13,004 nucleotides of DNA from Candidatus Wolframiiraptor sp. EX4484-121 (GTDB lineage: Archaea; Thermoproteota; Nitrososphaeria_A; Caldarchaeales; Wolframiiraptoraceae): NCBI GenBank assembly GCA_002255105.1, contig NJEK01000008.1:1-13004 (forward strand). Reading direction: 5' to 3'. The position numbers and the translations under genes were made by a program. This document shows positions 6,752 to 13,004 of the stretch, piece by piece. Position 1 is the first letter of the stretch. Each line of letters starts with the position of its first letter. Below the pieces are notes generated by a model. The model worked only from the letters and a program-made list of their open reading frames with translations. It had not been told where the DNA came from and made no database searches.

Positions 6752-6770
6752 GGTTAAGATAAGTTTTCGG
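6752..6770 (-). promoter_or_regulatory. Archaeal promoter (BRE + TATA) of the minus-strand dehydrogenase
   Basis: On the minus strand CCGAAAA (6770-6764) is followed at once by CTTATCTTAACC (6763-6752), a good BRE-TATA pair. The predicted start is near 6733, leaving a 12-nt leader that contains the GAGGTG before ATG 6721. The rest of the gap up to 7005 shows nothing I can identify. Confidence 0.6.
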
Positions 6771-7005
6771 CCTCAACCTCCATGCTCGAGGTTATCGGAA
6801 TCCTCTCACGATCAAATCTCGCGCTTGGATTCTCTAAACTCTTCACCATAAGCCCATGTCAGAAGCGCTCCCCCGCAACCTTCAACAGCTTTTCTCCAAG
6901 CCTGTATTCGAATAAATTCATCGAACCTGATTGATCGAGTCAGGTGGTTAATCTTACTAATCGGGTTTGACGAGCAGGTATCCGATCCACCCATCTTTCA
7001 TGCCT

Positions 7006-7371
7006 CTAATAGATTTCGGGAGCCCCCTTAATGCATAAGAAGATCAAAGGCTCGTCATGATCGTTGAAGAATTGATGTATCTCGTTCGATTCTATGAATA
7101 TGGCGTCTCCCTCCCTTATCTCCACCTCCTTCCGATCACCGTCCTTGATGGTCAGGAGTCTCCCCCTACCCTTTAGGATGAAGACCTCATGTTCGTGGAT
7201 GTGTTGGTCGGGTGGGGTGGATTCATGGGGCTCGATCGTGAAGATCCTCATATGAAACTTCTTGGCTCCCTGCTCGTCGGTTATCAGGTATTGAGCCCAT
7301 ATCCTCCTCCCCCTATAGGCTTCCTTCGCGACCGGAACCTTCTCAACATCTCTAACGTTCACCTTATACAT
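7006..7371 (-). CDS. Small single-domain cupin protein
   Basis: A 121-residue cupin-2 type beta-barrel. Motif 1 is HIHEHEVFILKG (57-68), supplying the metal ligands H57, H59 and E62 and the conserved G68. Motif 2 is GDAIFIESNEIHQF (88-101), with the last ligand H99. The whole protein is one cupin domain, as is usual for the smallest members. Such proteins bind a divalent metal and act as isomerases, dioxygenases or sugar-binding sensors, so no specific reaction can be assigned. The ATG at 7371 has no clear Shine-Dalgarno sequence. It lies between the minus-strand dehydrogenase, which has its own promoter, and cdvB on the same strand. Confidence 0.85.
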   Translation of the reverse strand: MYKVNVRDVEKVPVAKEAYRGRRIWAQYLITDEQGAKKFHMRIFTIEPHESTPPDQHIHEHEVFILKGRGRLLTIKDGDRKEVEIREGDAIFIESNEIHQFFNDHDEPLIFLCIKGAPEIY

Positions 7372-7388
7372 GGCATAAATAACTTGGA

Positions 7389-7423
7389 CTGGGTCTCTTA
7401 TCCCCTTTACCCTCTAAGCCCAG
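7389..7423. repeat. Imperfect inverted repeat upstream of the cupin gene
   Basis: CTGGG (7389-7393) pairs with CCCAG (7419-7423), and CTTA (7397-7400) pairs with TAAG (7415-7418), with a 3-nt bulge on one side. It sits between the cdvB stop and the cupin start, so it could be a terminator-like structure for cdvB or part of the cupin leader. The evidence is weak. Confidence 0.3.
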
Positions 7424-7537
7424 CGTCTTCCTCCTTTAATCCATCGAATTACAAACCTAGACTAGATATGGTGCCGCGCGATTCTCCATAACACTTAGTC
7501 CTCAAGAAATAGGGGTGTTCAGGCTTCGATGCGCGTC

Positions 7538-8170
7538 TCAGATTACGTTATCCCTGCTCACCTGGCTCTTCTCATCGGCCTTTAAGGGCTCTGGGAGCTC
7601 TGGGAATTGGTTGCTCATCCTCTGGGCGGCTATCTCCGAGGCCTCCTCCAAGATTCTCCTCGCCTCGCTGTCGGCCACCATCACGGAGACGGTCGCCCCG
7701 GTTACGTTTCCGGCCTCGACCATGACTCCCTCGAGCATCTCGTCCACCATCCTCAAGTTATGCGCGACCTCTGGAACGAGTCCGCTTAGATCGGATTGTA
7801 TTCTCCTGATTATCTTTGTGGCGGGTGCGAGGACGTTCATAACGTCTCCGAAGTCCCTTATCGTCTCAAGCCTCAGGATTACCTTCTCAAGCGATATCTG
7901 GCTCTTCAAGATCGTTCTAGACATCTTCCTCAATTGAGCTATCTCATTCGCGTAGATGGTCGCCCTATCCCTGTCAAGCTCCTGCTCGGCTCTGACGCAT
8001 GCCTCGAAGAGCTCCTTATCCCTCGCCAAGAGCCTGTGATAGGTTCTCTTGAGCTTCTCGGACTGAACCTTCAGATGGGTTAGGATGTCGATGATCCTCG
8101 GGCTTATTACCCTGAACTCCCTGGGCCTCTCCTCAACCCTCCTCTCCTGCCTGAAGAACGGGAACCTCAT
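7538..8170 (-). CDS. CdvB-family (ESCRT-III/Snf7) cell-division protein
   Basis: A 210-residue ESCRT-III homologue. In archaea these proteins polymerise on the membrane at the division site and are remodelled by the Vps4-like ATPase CdvC. The N-terminus is strongly basic (MRFPFFRQERR...), followed by long amphipathic helices (about 22-120) rich in Lys/Arg/Glu, with the typical LEKVILRLETIRDFGDV segment and a later acidic helix. Near the end, FPELPEPL (189-196) resembles a MIM2 motif, the Pro-rich peptide that binds the MIT domain of CdvC/Vps4. There is no room for the C-terminal winged-helix domain of canonical CdvB, so it looks more like a CdvB1/B2-type paralogue. cdvA and cdvC are not adjacent. 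A TATA-like element, TATTTATCG on the plus strand at 8201-8209, lies upstream. Confidence 0.88.
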   Translation of the reverse strand: MRFPFFRQERRVEERPREFRVISPRIIDILTHLKVQSEKLKRTYHRLLARDKELFEACVRAEQELDRDRATIYANEIAQLRKMSRTILKSQISLEKVILRLETIRDFGDVMNVLAPATKIIRRIQSDLSGLVPEVAHNLRMVDEMLEGVMVEAGNVTGATVSVMVADSEARRILEEASEIAAQRMSNQFPELPEPLKADEKSQVSRDNVI

Positions 8171-8200
8171 CTCGGTTCAAAGGGCTCGTCTATAGACCTG

Positions 8201-8209
8201 TATTTATCG
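8201..8209 (-). promoter_or_regulatory. TATA-like element of cdvB
   Basis: The minus strand reads CGATAAATA here, about 30-39 nt before the ATG at 8170, placing a start near 8180 and a leader of about 10 nt. Just upstream, TCAAGGATCTTTGA (8211-8224) is an imperfect palindrome that could be a regulator site. Confidence 0.35.
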
Positions 8210-8284
8210 CTTCAAGGATCTTTGAGTCCGAGTAAGACTTCCAGAATATGTTGGGATGACCGCGGGAGTTTAAGGCCTTTGAGA

Positions 8285-8323
8285 AAAGTTTCACCGGATT
8301 CCACGAATCTAGGGTGAAGTTTT
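8285..8323 (+). repeat. Long hairpin between the methyltransferase and cdvB
   Basis: AAAGTTTCACC (8285-8295) pairs with GGTGAAGTTTT (8313-8323), including two G-U wobbles, and inside it GATTC (8297-8301) pairs with GAATC (8305-8309) around a 3-nt loop. An unequal internal loop separates the two stems. The wobbles pair only in a plus-strand RNA; on the minus strand they become A-C mismatches. It lies 14 nt past the methyltransferase stop on the minus strand and has no T run after it. Confidence 0.5.
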
Positions 8324-8336
8324 GTGATGATCCAGT

Positions 8337-8882
8337 TCATGGCCCCTTGCCGCTTCTCTTCGAAAAGTTAAGTATGTGACCTTTCTGCTCCTTTAAAGAG
8401 AACAGGTTCGTTTCCTCCATAATTTCTAGGATTCTCTCCTTCTTCATGCGGAAGCAGAAGCGGGTAGAGAGGTATCCGCTTGGCTTTAAAACTCTATACA
8501 ACTCTCTTAGTAGCGGCTCCTTATGCTTGATTTCAGGTAGCACCCCATATAGCAAGATAACATCAACACTTTCGTCGGGCAATCCGGTATCCCTATCAGA
8601 TAATATTGTGTCTATATTGTGGAAACCTTTCTCCCGGGCCTTTTCCTCGATCTTTCTTATGGCTGATGGCTCTTTGTCCAAGGCGTAAACCCTTCCACTC
8701 TCACCTACCAATCTGGCGGCTGGAAAAGTGTATGAGCCGATGCCGCATCCATAATCCAATACCTTTTGCCCTTCTTTGAGGCCGAGTTTACGTACTTCCT
8801 CCTCCGGCTTGAAAGGTATGCCGATTTTATCCCTTAATCCTAAAAGCCAATACTCCATCCTAAGTTTAATGTTGAGCCTCAT
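8337..8882 (-). CDS. Class I SAM-dependent methyltransferase
   Basis: A 181-residue Rossmann-like methyltransferase. Motif I is VLDYGCGIGSYTF, the acidic strand-2 motif is VYALDKEP, and the region DTGLPDESVDVILLYGVLPEI is the usual motif IV/post-IV segment, followed by LLRELYRVLKPSGYL. The substrate is unknown. I prefer ATG 8882 (MRLNIKLRMEYW) because TAAAATATG lies 24-30 nt upstream on the minus strand and would give a leaderless transcript. The frame also has an ATG at 8945, adding 21 residues, but that leaves only 22 nt to the divergent sppA start. The gene is visibly more AT-rich (about 43-47% GC in lines I counted, against about 55% in sppA), which hints at a different origin. Confidence 0.82.
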   Translation of the reverse strand: MRLNIKLRMEYWLLGLRDKIGIPFKPEEEVRKLGLKEGQKVLDYGCGIGSYTFPAARLVGESGRVYALDKEPSAIRKIEEKAREKGFHNIDTILSDRDTGLPDESVDVILLYGVLPEIKHKEPLLRELYRVLKPSGYLSTRFCFRMKKERILEIMEETNLFSLKEQKGHILNFSKRSGKGP

Positions 8883-8900
8883 CTTACCGCGGATCCCCCA

Positions 8901-8911
8901 TATTTTACTCC
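8901..8911 (-). promoter_or_regulatory. TATA-like element supporting the methyltransferase start at 8882
   Basis: The minus strand reads GAGTAAAATAT here. Its distance to ATG 8882 is that expected for a leaderless archaeal mRNA, which is the main reason for preferring that start over 8945. Confidence 0.4.
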
Positions 8912-8925
8912 TTAGCAGGCCAGAA

Positions 8926-8936
8926 AAGGTTTTAGG
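8926..8936 (+). promoter_or_regulatory. Possible TATA element of sppA
   Basis: AAAGGTTTTAGG-type sequence on the plus strand lies about 35 nt before ATG 8968, placing a start near 8957. It is a weak match, but it is the only A/T-rich patch at a suitable distance. Confidence 0.3.
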
Positions 8937-8967
8937 AGGTCTCATGGAATCCTAGACCTGTGAGAAG

Positions 8968-9915
8968 ATGAAGGAGCTGTTTAGGAAGACTTGGTTCATA
9001 GTCTTGGTGACCGCGATAATAACGGCTGGAGCGGTCTCCGGAATATGGCTCGCCGTTTCGAGGATGAGCGCGCCGACCTATGGCGGATACGTGGCCGTCA
9101 TAAAGCTCTCCGGAAACATAGCTTATCAAAAATCTCCGATCTCCATCCTCGGCGCAACCCTAACCCCGGAGGATGTTGAGGAGCTCGTTAGGGAGGTTGA
9201 GGCAGATCCATATGCGAAGGCCATAGTCCTCTACATCAACAGCCCCGGTGGAAGCGCCTCTGCCTCGGAGGAGATCTACAACATTCTCAGGAGGCTTTCG
9301 GAGGCCAGGCCCATGGTGGCTTACATCTCCGAGTATGGGACCTCGGGCGGATACTACATCTCCCTGGCGGCCGATGAGATAATAGCCTCCCCGACATCCG
9401 TGACGGGCTCGATCGGGGCCGTCTCAATCTACGTTAATGTGGAGGGATTTGCCGAGAAGCTTGGGCTGAGATACGAGATCTTCAAGAGCGGTAGGCTTAA
9501 GGATATTGGGAGCCCATTAAGGGAGCTGACCGACGAGGAGAGGAGAGTCCTACAATCCATGGTGAACTCCACGGCCAAGGTCTTCCTCGAGAGGGTTAGG
9601 GAGGTGAGGGGCGATAAGATCAGGGATTGGAGTGAGATCTTAACCGCCAGGCCATACCTCGGATTGGAGGCGAGGAGGCTCGGGCTCGTGGACGATGTCG
9701 GAGACCTCGAAAAGGCGATCTCCGAGGCCAGGCGCCTGGCCGGATTACCTGAGACAGCTCCATACAGGTGGGTTAAGCCTAAGCCTCCAAGCCTCCTCGA
9801 CCTATTACTCGGCGGAGAATCGATGAGACCCCTCGGAGTGAGCTTCGAGCTACTCTACATGTGGCCCCCGCCCCCGCTCCGGCCATTCCTCGAAGAGGTT
9901 AAATCCCCGTCCTAA
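8968..9915 (+). CDS. sppA: Signal peptide peptidase SppA-type serine protease (S49 family), membrane-anchored
   Basis: A 315-residue S49 peptidase that degrades cleaved signal peptides at the membrane. One N-terminal hydrophobic segment (about 9-30) after a basic MKELFRK tail anchors it, with the catalytic domain outside. NSPGG (91-95) is the oxyanion-region motif. The nucleophile is S126 in TSGGYY, and the general base is most likely K178 in SGRLKDIG, 52 residues later as in other short SppA enzymes. Length is that of the single-domain archaeal/Gram-positive form, not the double-length E. coli form. The C-terminal 50 residues form a Pro/Leu-rich tail (PPSLLDLLLGG to PPPPLRPF) that I do not recognise as a domain. 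It heads a closely spaced plus-strand gene set. Confidence 0.92.
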   Translation: MKELFRKTWFIVLVTAIITAGAVSGIWLAVSRMSAPTYGGYVAVIKLSGNIAYQKSPISILGATLTPEDVEELVREVEADPYAKAIVLYINSPGGSASASEEIYNILRRLSEARPMVAYISEYGTSGGYYISLAADEIIASPTSVTGSIGAVSIYVNVEGFAEKLGLRYEIFKSGRLKDIGSPLRELTDEERRVLQSMVNSTAKVFLERVREVRGDKIRDWSEILTARPYLGLEARRLGLVDDVGDLEKAISEARRLAGLPETAPYRWVKPKPPSLLDLLLGGESMRPLGVSFELLYMWPPPPLRPFLEEVKSPS

Positions 9916-9940
9916 GCTATTCATCTGAGGCTGCTGAGCT

Positions 9941-10558
9941 TTGGATGAGCCGTCGGCCATAGTCTTCGCGAACGTTGGTAGGTTTAGGGGCGTCTCGAAG
10001 GGCCTCTTCCCGATCGCCGGGAAGCCTATGATAGAGTATGTTTTGGACTCGATCCCTGATGAGGTGGCGGATATCTTGATCGCGGTTGAGGACGAGGAGG
10101 ATGCCTCGAAGTATCAGGACTTGGCAGACCGATACTTGGCCAGGGTCGTGGTCTCCGGATCTGGGATCAGGGACTCCAGGAGGGAGCTCGAGCTCGCCGT
10201 GAACTCGGTTAGGGGGGACAGGTTTCTAGCTCTCCCATGCGACGCCCCACTGATAACCATGGAGTTCACGAAATTCTTGGTCGAGGCCTCCCAAAAGTTT
10301 CCGGCGGTTCTCCCAAGAACGCCGTCTAGAAGAGTATCCTATCTGACGGCATCTTATCAGAAGAGGCCCTTGGAGAGGGTCTTCAAGTCGAATCCGGATC
10401 TTGGGATGGATGAGGTCGTGAGGAAGCTTAAGGGAGTCATCTACCTCTCAAGCAACAGCCTAAAGATATTCGACGAGAGGCTTAACATGTTCTTCAGGGT
10501 CAATTGTAAGGCCGATGTGGATAGGGCTGAAAGATTCTTGAGGAGGAGGCTACGCTGA
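9941..10558 (+). CDS. MobA-like nucleotidyltransferase (divergent; cofactor guanylyltransferase-like)
   Basis: A 205-residue protein of the NTP-transferase fold. Relatives move GMP or CMP onto phosphorylated cofactors (molybdopterin, adenosylcobinamide, 2-C-methylerythritol phosphate). FPIAGKPMIEYVLDSI (23-38) and the metal-binding LPCDAPLI (98-105, D101) match the family well, and K20 is kept. The glycine-rich nucleotide loop is odd: where LAGGxSxRMGxxK is expected, the protein has FANVGRFRGVSK, without the GG pair. It starts with TTG at 9941, with GAGG 10 nt upstream and no suitable ATG, 25 nt after sppA, and ends 15 nt before the AIR synthase-related gene. The substrate is unknown, and it could be a non-catalytic or re-specialised member. 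Confidence 0.75.
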   Translation: MDEPSAIVFANVGRFRGVSKGLFPIAGKPMIEYVLDSIPDEVADILIAVEDEEDASKYQDLADRYLARVVVSGSGIRDSRRELELAVNSVRGDRFLALPCDAPLITMEFTKFLVEASQKFPAVLPRTPSRRVSYLTASYQKRPLERVFKSNPDLGMDEVVRKLKGVIYLSSNSLKIFDERLNMFFRVNCKADVDRAERFLRRRLR

Positions 10559-10573
10559 AGACTCGGGAATTAG

Positions 10574-11584
10574 ATGAGACTAAGGCTCGGAAAACTTGAG
10601 AGGAGACTGCTTGAGGAGATAATCTTCAAGAGACTGGGTAAGAAGAGGAGGGATATTCTAGTAGGCCCAAGGTTTGGGGAAGATGGCTCGGTGGTCAAGA
10701 CCTGGTCCGGAGACATGGTCGTCGCCGCCATGGACCCGATAACGGGCTCCGGATCCATGCTTGGATGGCTCGCCGTGAACGTGAACGCGAACGACGTGGC
10801 GGTCATGGGAGGTGAGCCTAGATGGTTCTCGGCGACCCTCCTAATCCCCGAGGACGCGGAGATTAAGAAGATTAAGGAGATAGCGTCTGAGATCCATTCC
10901 GCCGCCAAGAAGCTCGGGGTCGGGGTGATCACGGGCCATAGCGAGATAACTCCCGGGATAACGAGCCCGATAATAGTCGGCCACATGCTCGGCAAGCTCG
11001 TCTCGAGGAAGCCTATAAGATCCTCTGACGCGAGGGCAGGCGACCTGATAGTCATGGCGAAGACCGCTGGGATCGAGGGGACGGCCATCCTCTCAACCGA
11101 CTTCGCGGAGATCCTTAGGGATAGGGTTCCGGCGAGGGTCTTGGAGAGGGGTTGGAGATTCTATCGGAGAATAAGCGTGGTCGAGTACGCGCTGAAGCTC
11201 GCCAAGAGAGATGCCTGCAGATCCATGCACGATCCCACGGAGGGGGGTGTTCTCGGAGGGGTATATGAGGTCGCTGAGGCGAGCAAGCTATCGTTCATAC
11301 TCTATGAGGATAGGGTTCCGGTCGCCGCCGAGACGAAGATCATCTGTGATGCATTAAACTGCGATCCATTAAGGTTGATAGCCTCCGGAGCTCTGATAGC
11401 CTCAATCCCGGAGGAAAATCTCAGGAGCGTTAGGAGGATCATCCCGGGCTTGAGGGTTATCGGCAGGTTTAGGCGTAGGAGGATGGGGAATGTCTTGGTT
11501 AGGCGCGATGGATCTGAGGAGAGGATTAGGGGTGGAGTTAGGGACGAGCTCTGGAGGCTTATAGAGGAGCTTAAGTCGGGCTAG
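10574..11584 (+). CDS. AIR synthase-related protein (PurM/HypE/SelD superfamily)
   Basis: A 336-residue ATP-binding protein with the PurM fold: an N-terminal AIRS domain (about 35-145) and a C-terminal domain (about 155-310). MDPITGSG (53-60) and NDVAVMGGEPRW (73-84) are the metal/ATP segments, and MHDPTEGGVLGG (218-229) is the second-domain motif. It resembles HypE most, but the C-terminal cysteine that HypE carbamoylates is absent; the protein ends in ELKSG. It is also too distant from PurM itself to be called AIR synthase. ATG 10574 lies 15 nt after the nucleotidyltransferase, so the two are likely co-transcribed. Archaeal genomes contain several such stand-alone AIR synthase-related proteins of unknown substrate. 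Confidence 0.82.
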   Translation: MRLRLGKLERRLLEEIIFKRLGKKRRDILVGPRFGEDGSVVKTWSGDMVVAAMDPITGSGSMLGWLAVNVNANDVAVMGGEPRWFSATLLIPEDAEIKKIKEIASEIHSAAKKLGVGVITGHSEITPGITSPIIVGHMLGKLVSRKPIRSSDARAGDLIVMAKTAGIEGTAILSTDFAEILRDRVPARVLERGWRFYRRISVVEYALKLAKRDACRSMHDPTEGGVLGGVYEVAEASKLSFILYEDRVPVAAETKIICDALNCDPLRLIASGALIASIPEENLRSVRRIIPGLRVIGRFRRRRMGNVLVRRDGSEERIRGGVRDELWRLIEELKSG

Positions 11585-11595
11585 CGGCAACATCG

Positions 11596-11603
11596 TTATA
11601 TAT
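11596..11603 (+). promoter_or_regulatory. TATA box of the IMP dehydrogenase gene
   Basis: TTATATAT is centred about 32 nt before the GTG at 11632, giving a start near 11626 and a leader of about 6 nt. It is the clearest plus-strand TATA box in the window and indicates that this gene has its own promoter. Confidence 0.6.
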
Positions 11604-11631
11604 CGGGGAAACTGCCCCATGAAGGGATTTC

Positions 11632-13004
11632 GTGGCGAAGATCTTGGATCAGATCGGGCTCTCCTTCGACGACGTCCTCCTAGTTCCGAGGAGGTCTTCC
11701 ATAAGATCTAGGAAGAAGGTTGTAACCAGGAGCAGGTTCACGAGGAGGATTTGGCTGAGCATCCCGGTAGTCTCGGCCGCCATGGACACGGTTACCGAGT
11801 CTAGGATGGCCATAGCCATGGCGAGGGAGGGTGGGATAGGGGTGATCCACAGATTTATGCCGGCTGAGAAGCAGGCCGAGGAGGTTCTGAAGGTTAAGCG
11901 AGCCGAGAACATAGTGATCGAGGATCCATACACGGTCGATCCGGAGATGAGGGTTGGTGAGGCGAAGAGGCTCATGGAGAGGCTTAGGGTCAGCGGGCTG
12001 ATCGTGGTCGACGAGGAGAGGAGGGTTCTTGGGATCCTAACGAGGAGGGATGTCCTCTTCGAGGACGAAGATAGATTGGTCAAGGATGCGATGACCCCGA
12101 GGAAGGATATGATCGTGGCGAGGCCTGGAATAGGGGTGGAGGAGGCGGAGGAGATCTTCAAGAAGTATAAGGTTGAGAAGCTCCCGATAGTCGACGAGGA
12201 TAACAGGCTTAGGGGATTGATAACGAGCGTCGATCTGGTCAAGCGCAGGATGTATCCGAATGCGTCGAGAGACTCTAGGGGGAGGCTCTTAGCTGCGGCC
12301 GCGATAGGTGTGAGGGAGGAGTCTATCCGGAGGGCAGATTTACTCGTTAAGGCTGGGGTGGATGCGATCGTCATAGACGTGGCCCACGGCCACACCGAGA
12401 TGGTGATGAATATGATAAAGAGGCTCAGGAGGACCTATGGAGACGAGCTGGAGATAGTTGCGGGAAACGTCGCAACCCCTGAGGGGGTCGAGGATCTGGT
12501 ATCCGCCGGAGCCGACGCCGTCAAGGTTGGGATAGGGCCTGGATCCGTCTGCACAACCAGGATGGTGGCGGGCGTCGGAGTCCCTCAGCTCACGGCCATA
12601 ATGGTCTGCTCCGAGAAGGCCAGGGAGCTGGATATCCCGATAATCGCCGACGGGGGGATCAGGTATAGTGGAGACGTGGTTAAGGCCTTGGCCGCGGGAG
12701 CCTCGACCGTGATGATAGGGAGGCTTCTGGCGGGAACCGATGAGAGCCCCGGGACGATAGTCGTGAGGAATGGTAGGAAGTATAAGATTTATCGGGGGAT
12801 GGCCTCACTCTACGCCATGCTTGGGAGGGAGGTCAGGGAGGCTGGAAACGAGGCCGAGGCCCTTCTAGACGCCTCGGAATACTCCTATTACGCCGAGGGG
12901 GTTGAGGCATACGTCCCCTACACAGGCTCGGTCTCAGAGGTGATTAGGCAGCTCGTGGCCGGATTGAGGTCTGGGATGAGCTATCTGGGAGCGAGGAACG
13001 TGGA
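11632..13004 (+). CDS. guaB: IMP dehydrogenase (partial, 3' end beyond window)
   Basis: Inosine 5'-monophosphate dehydrogenase oxidises IMP to XMP with NAD, the committed step of guanine nucleotide synthesis. 457 codons are present without a stop; the family is about 480-490 residues, so only the tail is missing. The TIM barrel begins at [13 protein letters not shown] pair of CBS domains is inserted at about 90-206. D249 in DVAHGHTE binds substrate. C307 in [11 protein letters not shown] is the catalytic cysteine. The sequence then has [20 protein letters not shown] (usually YRGMGS) and the flap segment [12 protein letters not shown]. Translation starts at GTG 11632; the nearby ATG at 11619 is out of frame. 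The end of the window, [13 protein letters not shown], matches the usual C-terminal region. Confidence 0.95.
   Translation, partial: MAKILDQIGLSFDDVLLVPRRSSIRSRKKVVTRSRFTRRIWLSIPVVSAAMDTVTESRMAIAMAREGGIGVIHRFMPAEKQAEEVLKVKRAENIVIEDPYTVDPEMRVGEAKRLMERLRVSGLIVVDEERRVLGILTRRDVLFEDEDRLVKDAMTPRKDMIVARPGIGVEEAEEIFKKYKVEKLPIVDEDNRLRGLITSVDLVKRRMYPNASRDSRGRLLAAAAIGVREESIRRADLLVKAGVDAIVIDVAHGHTEMVMNMIKRLRRTYGDELEIVAGNVATPEGVEDLVSAGADAVKVGIGPGSVCTTRMVAGVGVPQLTAIMVCSEKARELDIPIIADGGIRYSGDVVKALAAGASTVMIGRLLAGTDESPGTIVVRNGRKYKIYRGMASLYAMLGREVREAGNEAEALLDASEYSYYAEGVEAYVPYTGSVSEVIRQLVAGLRSGMSYLGARNV

Noticed and set aside
6788..6805. tRNA T-arm-like GAGG...CCTC with a GGAAT loop
   Set aside because: The loop is 10 nt, it lacks TTCRA, and no acceptor or anticodon arms can be built around it.
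6812..6994. Sixty-residue minus-strand reading frame between the dehydrogenase and the cupin
   Set aside because: There is no recognisable domain, no Shine-Dalgarno or promoter, and its length is what chance allows.
8324..8330. Exact box C (GTGATGA) after the hairpin at 8285-8323, suggesting a C/D small RNA
   Set aside because: No box D (CTGA) occurs within the next 60 bases on that strand.
10574..11584. Assignment as hydrogenase maturation protein HypE
   Set aside because: The C-terminal cysteine essential to HypE is missing and no other hyp genes are nearby.
11649..12395. Long minus-strand reading frame opposite IMP dehydrogenase
   Set aside because: It is a shadow frame of a highly conserved gene, and its Ser/Leu-rich translation is typical of antisense to such codon usage.

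Overview
The window looks like a chromosomal segment of a thermophilic archaeon, most likely of the TACK group (Thermoproteota and relatives). The evidence is a Snf7/ESCRT-III type CdvB protein, archaeal TATA/BRE-like promoters with very short leaders, TTG and GTG starts, heavy AGG/AGA arginine and GAG/GGG codon use, and a 23S rRNA 5' end of archaeal type. I cannot place it more exactly from sequence alone.

Left edge (1-285): the minus strand carries the first ~77 nt of a 23S rRNA gene that runs off the window. It is preceded by a GC-rich leader and its own TATA box near 209-216. A divergent gene starts at 286, so no 16S gene lies directly upstream and the two rRNA genes appear unlinked here. 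Next (286-1179, +) is an NAD-dependent sugar-nucleotide epimerase/dehydratase.

Region 1180-1471 has no convincing gene but holds four inverted repeats, the last abutting the start codon of the next operon. That operon (1472-5621, +) encodes E1-alpha, E1-beta and E2 of a thiamine/lipoate-dependent 2-oxoacid (or acetoin) dehydrogenase complex, followed without a gap by a zinc-dependent medium-chain dehydrogenase where E3 is often found. No E3 is present. A second zinc-dependent dehydrogenase converges on it (5684-6721, -). One reading is an acetoin/diol or branched-chain oxoacid module in which the dehydrogenases feed substrate to the complex; this is inference.

Region 7006-8882 (all -) holds a small cupin, a CdvB-family ESCRT-III protein with a C-terminal MIM2-like motif, and a more AT-rich class I methyltransferase. 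Region 8968-11584 (+) is a closely spaced set: a membrane-anchored SppA-type signal peptide peptidase, a divergent MobA-like nucleotidyltransferase with a TTG start, and a PurM/HypE-superfamily (AIR synthase-related) protein. The right edge (11632-13004, +) is IMP dehydrogenase with a GTG start and its own TATA box, cut by the window end before its stop codon.

Most of the window is ordinary housekeeping and central metabolism. The points most worth a second look are the apparently unlinked 23S gene, the palindrome cluster in front of the oxoacid dehydrogenase operon, the dehydrogenase in the E3 position, and the degenerate nucleotidyltransferase beside the PurM-like protein. I did not find a defence system, mobile element or CRISPR array.
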